Below are positions 4,116 to 8,339 of a stretch of DNA of 8,339 bases, piece after piece. The DNA is from an uncultured Eubacteriales bacterium (lineage in GTDB: Bacteria > Bacillota > Clostridia > Oscillospirales > Oscillospiraceae). Both the position numbers and the translations under genes were made by a program. A model generated the notes under the pieces. The model was not told where the DNA came from. It worked only from the letters and a program-made list of their open reading frames with translations, and searched no databases. Every line of letters begins with the position of its first letter. Position 1 is the stretch's first letter. The stretch is taken from contig ONVR01000229.1 of assembly GCA_900321335.1 (NCBI GenBank), positions 1-8,339 on the forward strand, in the 5' to 3' direction.

Positions 4116-6074
4116 ATGGATTTCAAATTGGTAGCCCCTTATTCCCCTACCGGCGATCAGCCCCAGGCCATCGACGCCCTGGTGGAAGGCGTGCGCCGGG
4201 GAGACCGGTTCCAGACCCTGCTGGGCGTCACCGGCTCCGGCAAAACCTTCACCATGGCAAACGTGATCCAAAAGCTCCAGCGGCCCACCCTGGTGCTGGC
4301 CCACAACAAGACCCTGGCCGCCCAGCTGTGCAGCGAGTTCAAGGAGTTTTTTCCCGAAAACGCGGTGGAATACTTCGTATCCTATTACGACTACTACCAG
4401 CCGGAGGCGTATATCGCCCACACGGACACCTATATTGAAAAGGACAGCGCCATCAACGACGAGATCGAGCGGCTGCGCCACAGCGCCACCTCCTCCCTCT
4501 TCGAGCGGCGGGACACCATCGTGGTCAGCTCCGTATCCTGCATCTACGGTCTGGGCGACCCCATCGACTACGCCAACATGGTCATTTCCCTGCGGGTGGG
4601 GCAGCAGCGGGACCGGGACGAGCTGCTGAAAAAGCTGGTGGAGATCCGGTACGAGCGCAACGACGTGGCCTTTGAGCGCAACTACTTCCGGGTCCGGGGC
4701 GACACGGTGGAGCTCTGGCCGGTGTACGCCAACGGCTACGCCATCCGCGTTGAGTTCTTCGGAGACGAGATCGACCGGATCAGCGAGATCAACCCCGTCA
4801 CCGGCGCGCCCATGCGAAACCTGTCCCACGTGGCCATCTACCCCGCCTCCCACTACGTGACCACCGCGGAAAAGATGGAGCGTGCCATCGGGGAGATCCT
4901 GGCGGAGATGAAGGAGCGTGTGGCCTGGTTCGAGGCCAACGGCAAGCTGGTGGAGGCCCAGCGGATCCATCAGCGGACCATGTACGACATCGAAATGATC
5001 CGGGAGATCGGCTACTGCACCGGCATCGAGAACTACTCCCGCATCATCTCCGGCCGCGCCCCGGGCAGCGCCCCCATGACCCTGATGGACTATTTCCCCA
5101 AGGATTTTCTCATGTTCATCGACGAGAGCCACGTGACCCTGCCCCAGGTGCGGGCCATGTACGCCGGGGACCGGTCCCGGAAGGAGAGTCTGGTCCAGTA
5201 CGGCTTCCGGCTCCCCTCCGCCTTTGACAACCGGCCTCTGACCTTCCCGGAGTTTTCCCAGCGGATCAATCAGGTGATCTGTGTGTCCGCCACGCCGGGC
5301 CCCTATGAGCGGGAACACTCCACCCAGATCCCGGAGCAGATCATCCGGCCCACGGGCCTGCTGGATCCCAACGTGTCTGTCCGGCCCGTAAAGGGCCAGA
5401 TCGACGATCTGGTGGGCGAGATCAATCTCCGGGCAAAGCGCAATGAGCGGGTGCTGGTGACTACCCTGACGAAAAAGATGGCGGAGGATCTGACGGATTA
5501 CCTGACCACAAACGGCATCCGGGTCCGGTACATGCACTCGGACATCGGCGCCATGGAGCGCATGGAGATCATCCGGGACCTGCGCCTGGGCAAGTTCGAC
5601 GTGCTGGTGGGCATCAACCTGCTCCGGGAGGGTCTGGACCTGCCGGAGGTGTCCCTGGTGGCCATTCTGGACGCCGACAAGGAGGGGTTTCTCCGCAGCG
5701 AGACCAGCCTCATCCAGACCATCGGCCGGGCGGCACGAAACGCCGACGGCCTGGTGATCATGTACGCCGACACGGTGACGCCCTCCATGGACGTGGCCAT
5801 TACGGAGACCCGGCGCCGCCGGGAGCTCCAGGATGCCTACAACAAGGCCCACGGCATCGTCCCCAAGACCATCGTCAAGAGCGTGCGGGATCTGCTGGAG
5901 ATCTCCAGCGACGCCGCGGGCACCTCCAAAAGCGAGGAGAAGATGTCCCGCAAGGAGCGGGAGGAGACCATCGCCAGACTGGAAAAGGAGATGCGGCAGG
6001 CGGCCAAAATGCTGGAATTCGAGTACGCCGCCCAGCTCCGGGACCGGATCATCCGGCTTCGGGGCCAGTCGTAA
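4116..6074 (+). CDS. uvrB: UvrB, excinuclease ABC subunit B
   Basis: A 652-residue protein, close to the usual UvrB length of about 660-670. UvrB verifies DNA damage delivered by UvrA and recruits UvrC for dual incision in nucleotide excision repair. The Walker A P-loop GVTGSGKT is at residues 37-44. The beta-hairpin that slides between strands is at about 89-110 (SYYDYYQPEAYI region). The Walker B/DEAD-like DESH is at 336-339, SATPG at 391-395, motif V (GINLLREGLDLPE) at 499-511 and motif VI (QTIGRAARN) at 534-542. The C-terminal UVR motif that binds UvrC is at about 617-650 (EYAAQLRDRI). GGAGGG (4103-4108) lies 7 nt before the ATG. It stands alone: neither uvrA nor uvrC follows, unlike the uvrBA pair of many Firmicutes. 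The gene appears intact. Confidence 0.98.
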   Translation: MDFKLVAPYSPTGDQPQAIDALVEGVRRGDRFQTLLGVTGSGKTFTMANVIQKLQRPTLVLAHNKTLAAQLCSEFKEFFPENAVEYFVSYYDYYQPEAYIAHTDTYIEKDSAINDEIERLRHSATSSLFERRDTIVVSSVSCIYGLGDPIDYANMVISLRVGQQRDRDELLKKLVEIRYERNDVAFERNYFRVRGDTVELWPVYANGYAIRVEFFGDEIDRISEINPVTGAPMRNLSHVAIYPASHYVTTAEKMERAIGEILAEMKERVAWFEANGKLVEAQRIHQRTMYDIEMIREIGYCTGIENYSRIISGRAPGSAPMTLMDYFPKDFLMFIDESHVTLPQVRAMYAGDRSRKESLVQYGFRLPSAFDNRPLTFPEFSQRINQVICVSATPGPYEREHSTQIPEQIIRPTGLLDPNVSVRPVKGQIDDLVGEINLRAKRNERVLVTTLTKKMAEDLTDYLTTNGIRVRYMHSDIGAMERMEIIRDLRLGKFDVLVGINLLREGLDLPEVSLVAILDADKEGFLRSETSLIQTIGRAARNADGLVIMYADTVTPSMDVAITETRRRRELQDAYNKAHGIVPKTIVKSVRDLLEISSDAAGTSKSEEKMSRKEREETIARLEKEMRQAAKMLEFEYAAQLRDRIIRLRGQS

Positions 6075-6079
6075 CGGCC

Positions 6080-6120
6080 AGAAGACCCGGGAAAGGGCTA
6101 CCGCCCCTCCCGGGTCTTCT
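6080..6120. terminator. Shared hairpin terminator between uvrB and Noc-like gene
   Basis: AGAAGACCCGGGA (6080-6092) pairs perfectly with TCCCGGGTCTTCT (6108-6120). An inner GGGC (6095-6098)/GCCC (6103-6106) stem with a TACC loop extends the hairpin. The stop codon of the Noc-like gene (6100-6098) is inside the loop-proximal part, and the uvrB stop is 5 bp to the left. There is no good T tract on either side, so it may be a weaker terminator or a transcript-end stabiliser for both convergent units. Confidence 0.55.
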
Positions 6121-6910
6121 CCTGTTCCCGCTTCCGGATCTTTACGGTGAGGATGGTATAAAAATCTGTCTCCGTCCTGGTGAGCACCGTGTGGATGCCG
6201 GAGCCGTTGAGGGTCCTTACCCCCGCCTCCACCGTGTTGAGAAAAGGCTTTACGTCCCGCAGGGCATAGGCGGGCAGCTCCGTCCTTTTCTTTTCCAGAA
6301 AGGCGTCGATGTACTGCTCCGTCTCCCAGACGGTCATGGCGTTTTCCAACACCTGACGCAGGATCTCCCGCTGCTCCTGCTCCCCCGTCAGCCGCAGCAG
6401 GGCCCGGGCGTGACGCTCCGACAGGCCGGCGCTGCGGATCTGTTCCAGAAGGGATCGGGGCAGCCGGAGAAGCCGCAGCTTGTTGGCGGCGGCAGACTGG
6501 GACATCCCCACCCGGCGGGCCGCCTCCTCCTGGCTCATTCCGAACTCGGTCACCAGGCTGTTGAGCCCCTCCGCCTGCTCGAGAAAATCCAGCTCCCGGT
6601 GCTGCAGATCCTCTACCAGCGCCAGGACCCGGCTCTCCCGGGAATCCGCCTGGAGCACCACGCAGGGCACCTCCGCCAGACCCGCCAGCCGGGCCGCCCG
6701 GAGGCGGCGCTCCCCGGAGATCAGCCGGTACCCCGTCCCCTCCCGCCGGACGGAGAGCGGCTGCAGGACCCCGTACCGGGCTACGCTGTCCGCCAGCTCC
6801 CGGATCTCCTCAAACCGGCGGCGGGGATTGTCGCCCCAAGTGATCGCCTCCGTGGGGAGATACGTAATGCGCCCCGGCTCAAACGCTCCCCGTTTTCCCG
6901 ATCCCTGCAC
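6098..6910 (-). CDS. noc: ParB/Noc-family DNA-binding protein
   Basis: A 270-residue protein, most likely started at GTG 6910, 10 nt after AAAGGG (the nearest ATG, at 6917, is out of frame, and no Met codon lies downstream before residue 125). Residues 14-103 are the ParB N-terminal CTP-binding domain: NPRRRFEE at 28-35, GVLQPLSVR at 47-55, GERRLRAARLAGL at 66-78, and EDLQHREL at 100-107. A helix-turn-helix runs about 122-146 (EEAARRVGMSQSAAANKLRLL). ANKLRLLRLP and ERHARALL resemble Noc more than Spo0J/ParB, as does the C-terminal half (KPFLNTVE, then a Leu/Ile-rich strand), so nucleoid occlusion is the favoured role. That means blocking Z-ring formation over the chromosome while bound to specific DNA sites. 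There is no parA/soj partner next to it, which also favours Noc. Chromosome-partitioning ParB remains possible. Confidence 0.8.
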   Translation of the reverse strand: MQGSGKRGAFEPGRITYLPTEAITWGDNPRRRFEEIRELADSVARYGVLQPLSVRREGTGYRLISGERRLRAARLAGLAEVPCVVLQADSRESRVLALVEDLQHRELDFLEQAEGLNSLVTEFGMSQEEAARRVGMSQSAAANKLRLLRLPRSLLEQIRSAGLSERHARALLRLTGEQEQREILRQVLENAMTVWETEQYIDAFLEKKRTELPAYALRDVKPFLNTVEAGVRTLNGSGIHTVLTRTETDFYTILTVKIRKREQEKTREGR

Positions 6911-6932
6911 CTTGCATCAGCCCTTTCACAAG

Positions 6933-6969
6933 ATATATGGTCATTTCTGTCTCATGATATACCATATAT
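6933..6969. repeat. 9-bp inverted repeat upstream of the Noc-like gene
   Basis: ATATATGGT (6933-6941) is exactly mirrored by ACCATATAT (6961-6969) with 19 bases between. It lies in the 93-bp AT-rich gap between the Noc-like gene and the HU-gene terminator, where the Noc-like promoter must be. I found no convincing -35/-10 pair there. The dyad could be a regulator site, but the AT richness weakens the case. Confidence 0.4.
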
Positions 6970-7003
6970 TGGAAATTTGCTGTAGAATTGTGGCGTATGG
7001 GAT

Positions 7004-7039
7004 AAAAAAATACCGGCACATCCGTGCCGGTATTTTTTT
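7004..7039. terminator. Strong bidirectional terminator after the HU gene
   Basis: A perfect 16-bp stem, 7004-7019 with 7024-7039, has the GC core ATACCGGCAC/GTGCCGGTAT around ATCC and is flanked by seven A on one side and seven T on the other. Read leftwards it ends the flippase-mazG-hup unit, 11 bp after the HU stop. Confidence 0.92.
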
Positions 7040-7049
7040 GATTCGTCTC

Positions 7050-7325
7050 TTATTTGTCGACGGCGTCCTTGAAGGCCTTGCCAGCCTTGAACTGGGGATT
7101 CTTGGATGCGGGGATCTTGATCTCTTCCTTGGTCTTGGGGTTGCGGCCGACGCGGGCGGGACGCTGCTTGACCTCGAAGGAGCCAAAGCCTACCAGATGC
7201 ACCTTGTCACCGGCAGCCAGGGTCTCGGTGATGGCGTCAACGGTAGCGGAGAGGGCCTTCTCGCTGTCCTTCTTGGAAAGGCCGGACTTCTCGGCAATCT
7301 TTGCAACAAGCTCAGTTTTGTTCAT
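7050..7325 (-). CDS. hup: HU-family DNA-binding protein
   Basis: A 91-residue histone-like protein. It opens MNKTELVAKIAEKSGLSKKD, contains the HU signature region VGFGSFEVKQRPARVGRNP at about 44-62, and ends KAFKDAV. HU dimers bind and bend DNA with little sequence preference and compact the nucleoid; the conserved RxxRxGRNP arm inserts into the minor groove. GGAGGT (7339-7334) lies 8 nt before the ATG. Only 35 nt separate it from the mazG stop, so it is probably co-transcribed with mazG and the upstream flippase, an arrangement common in Clostridia. A TATAAT at 7348-7343 (minus strand) lies too close to the ribosome site to give a usable leader. The gene is intact and typical in length. Confidence 0.97.
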   Translation of the reverse strand: MNKTELVAKIAEKSGLSKKDSEKALSATVDAITETLAAGDKVHLVGFGSFEVKQRPARVGRNPKTKEEIKIPASKNPQFKAGKAFKDAVDK

Positions 7326-7360
7326 TTGTACTTACCTCCAAAATTATATTCGGTTTCACT

Positions 7361-8185
7361 TTATCCAAAGGCGCTGTTCTGTGGATTCGCCTTTTTTACG
7401 TGATTCCAGATCGCCAGCAACTCCTGCGCCGACATCTGTTCCGGGGTTTTCCCCTGTGCCAGGACCTGCCGCTCTGTCTCGCCGAACCGGCGGGCGAATT
7501 TGTCACAGGCCTCCTGCAGGACCGCATCCGGGTCCATGCCCAGATGCCGGGAGACGTTCACCGCTGCAAACAGCAGATCTCCCAATTCCTCCCGGGGGTC
7601 TCCCCCGTCCTTTTGCGCAGCCTCCAACTCCTCCAGCTCCTCCCGGAGCTTTTGCAGGGACTGGGCCGTCTCCGGCCAGTCAAACCCGGCCTTTGCGGTC
7701 TTGTTCTGGATCTTTTCCGCACGCCACAGACCCGGCAGCGTTCTGGCCACGGCGTTCACGGCGTCGGTCACGGTTTTCTGATCCTTCTCCACCCGCTTGA
7801 TGGCGTCCCAGTTGTCCAGGACCTGTCCCGTTGAAGTGACGGAGCCGTCGCCGAACACGTGGGGATGCCGGGAGATGAGTTTGCGCACGCACATGTCCGC
7901 CACGTCGTCCAGATCAAACCGGCCAGCGTCCTCTTCCAGGTCCGCGTGGAAGATCACCTGGGTCAGAACGTCGCCCAGTTCCTCACACAGATGGCGGGGA
8001 TCCCCCTCGTCGATGGCCTCCACCGCCTCGTAGGTCTCCTCCAGGAAATTCCGGCGAATGCTCTCGTGGGTCTGCACCCTGTCCCAGGGGCAGCCCGCCG
8101 GGCTGCGGAGCAGTTTGATCAGCCGCTGCAGATCATAGACATCGTACTTAGACTTGTTTTCAAAATTTAACATATTTTCTCCCAT
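7361..8185 (-). CDS. mazG: MazG, nucleoside triphosphate pyrophosphohydrolase
   Basis: A 274-residue two-domain protein, like Escherichia coli MazG and without the N-terminal methylase-like domain of Bacillus YabN. MazG hydrolyses NTPs and dNTPs to the monophosphate and pyrophosphate and is thought to clear aberrant nucleotides. The first MazG domain is at about 18-112: GCPWD at 31-35, then the acidic helix pair LEETYEAVEAID (E49, E50, E53) and EELGDVLTQVIFHA (E69, D72). The second is at about 150-235, with REELEEL and EELGDLLFAAVN (E199, E200, D203). Start choice is uncertain: ATG 8185 has a weak AGGG 8 nt upstream, while ATG 8173 has GGGAGA only 4-5 nt upstream. It follows the flippase tail by 49 nt and precedes hup by 35 nt, probably one operon. 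Confidence 0.95.
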   Translation of the reverse strand: MGENMLNFENKSKYDVYDLQRLIKLLRSPAGCPWDRVQTHESIRRNFLEETYEAVEAIDEGDPRHLCEELGDVLTQVIFHADLEEDAGRFDLDDVADMCVRKLISRHPHVFGDGSVTSTGQVLDNWDAIKRVEKDQKTVTDAVNAVARTLPGLWRAEKIQNKTAKAGFDWPETAQSLQKLREELEELEAAQKDGGDPREELGDLLFAAVNVSRHLGMDPDAVLQEACDKFARRFGETERQVLAQGKTPEQMSAQELLAIWNHVKKANPQNSAFG

Positions 8186-8234
8186 TATTCAAGCCCTAAC
8201 ACATATTTTTATAGGAAAAGACTGATTTTATCAA

Positions 8235-8339
8235 TCAATTCAACCATTTTTTCATCTTTTTGCCATTTGGCAGATATTTCAAGTCCTGTTTTTTCACGGC
8301 ACCGAAGGCAAACACGCAGATCCCATAGACGGCGGCCGA
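8235..8339 (-). CDS. SpoVB/MurJ-like polysaccharide flippase, C-terminal fragment
   Basis: Only the last 34 residues are in the window; the start is beyond the right edge. The tail has a hydrophobic membrane segment (AAVYGICVFAFGAV) followed by KKQDLKYLPNGKKMKKWLN and a TGA stop at 8237-8235. The pattern of last helix, basic-Asp-Leu-Lys, Leu-Pro, lysine-rich end is typical of MOP-superfamily polysaccharide biosynthesis proteins such as SpoVB, which export lipid-linked cell-wall or spore-cortex precursors. In Bacillus the spoVB gene (yabM) sits immediately upstream of the mazG homologue yabN, and the same order appears here, which supports the call independently. Short fragment, so moderate confidence on exact subfamily. 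Confidence 0.7.
   Translation of the reverse strand, partial: SAAVYGICVFAFGAVKKQDLKYLPNGKKMKKWLN

Noticed and set aside
3939..5852. Long minus-strand open frame joining perR to the strand opposite uvrB.
   Set aside because: The perR ribosome site, promoter and start codon lie inside it, and the rest is the reverse of uvrB with a low-complexity composition.
6082..6095. Partial match to the Noc-binding site (central CCCGGGAAA) inside the uvrB/Noc-like hairpin.
   Set aside because: About 10 of 14 positions match but the left flank does not, and the sequence is explained by the hairpin; a genome-wide scan would be needed to take it further.
7343..7348. Perfect TATAAT (minus strand) just after the mazG stop, a candidate hup promoter.
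   Set aside because: The start site would fall on the ribosome site at 7339-7334 and no reasonable -35 element lies 16-18 bp upstream.
8219..8235. Weak hairpin on the minus strand (GATTGAT/ATCAGTC) followed by TTTTCC between the flippase stop and mazG.
   Set aside because: Only seven pairs including a G-U; too weak to call a terminator.

Overview
The window reads as chromosomal DNA from a GC-rich, strictly anaerobic or microaerophilic Firmicute, most likely a Clostridia/Oscillospiraceae-type gut bacterium. This is inferred from several things: strong AGGAGG-type ribosome binding sites, a PerR/reverse-rubrerythrin/rubredoxin oxidative-stress cluster, a Noc-like ParB protein, and a SpoVB-like flippase tail followed by mazG and a HU gene. 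Clean intrinsic terminators and promoters of the TTGACA/TATAAT type separate the transcription units. No rRNA, tRNA, CRISPR array or insertion sequence was seen.

Layout, left to right. (a) 2-271 (+): C-terminal end of a TPR-like protein, closed by an intrinsic terminator. (b) 368-2033 (+): a near-consensus promoter, a structured leader of about 100 nt and a 490-aa YjiH-family membrane protein with a nucleoside-recognition (GATE) fold, ending in a strong terminator. (c) 2033-2783: a small AT-rich divergent pair. A ribbon-helix-helix DNA-binding protein (-) faces a zinc-ribbon/TM2 membrane protein (+). The roughly 100-nt region between them carries a 17-bp dyad containing the -35 element and a perfect 16-bp inverted repeat. 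(d) 2793-3989 (-): an apparent operon perR - reverse rubrerythrin - rubredoxin, with its own promoter, a Per-like box just after the predicted start site, and a shared bidirectional terminator. (e) 4055-6120 (+): uvrB as a single-gene unit. (f) 6098-6910 (-): a ParB/Noc-like gene converging on uvrB, with its stop codon inside the shared hairpin. (g) 7004-8339 (-): the tail of a SpoVB/MurJ-like flippase, then mazG and the HU gene hup, ending in a strong bidirectional terminator.

How the genes work together. Cluster (d) looks like a self-contained peroxide/oxygen response: the PerR sensor retains all five metal-ligand positions known from Bacillus PerR, and its likely targets are two electron-transfer/peroxide-reducing iron proteins in the same transcript. 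The flippase-mazG-hup order matches the spoVB-mazG neighbourhood of Bacillus (yabM-yabN), with HU added as is common in Clostridia. uvrB and the Noc-like gene are housekeeping genome-maintenance genes. The RHH/TM2 pair is the most accessory-looking part of the window. The other genes are conserved families, and I see no convincing evidence of a large undescribed multi-gene system.
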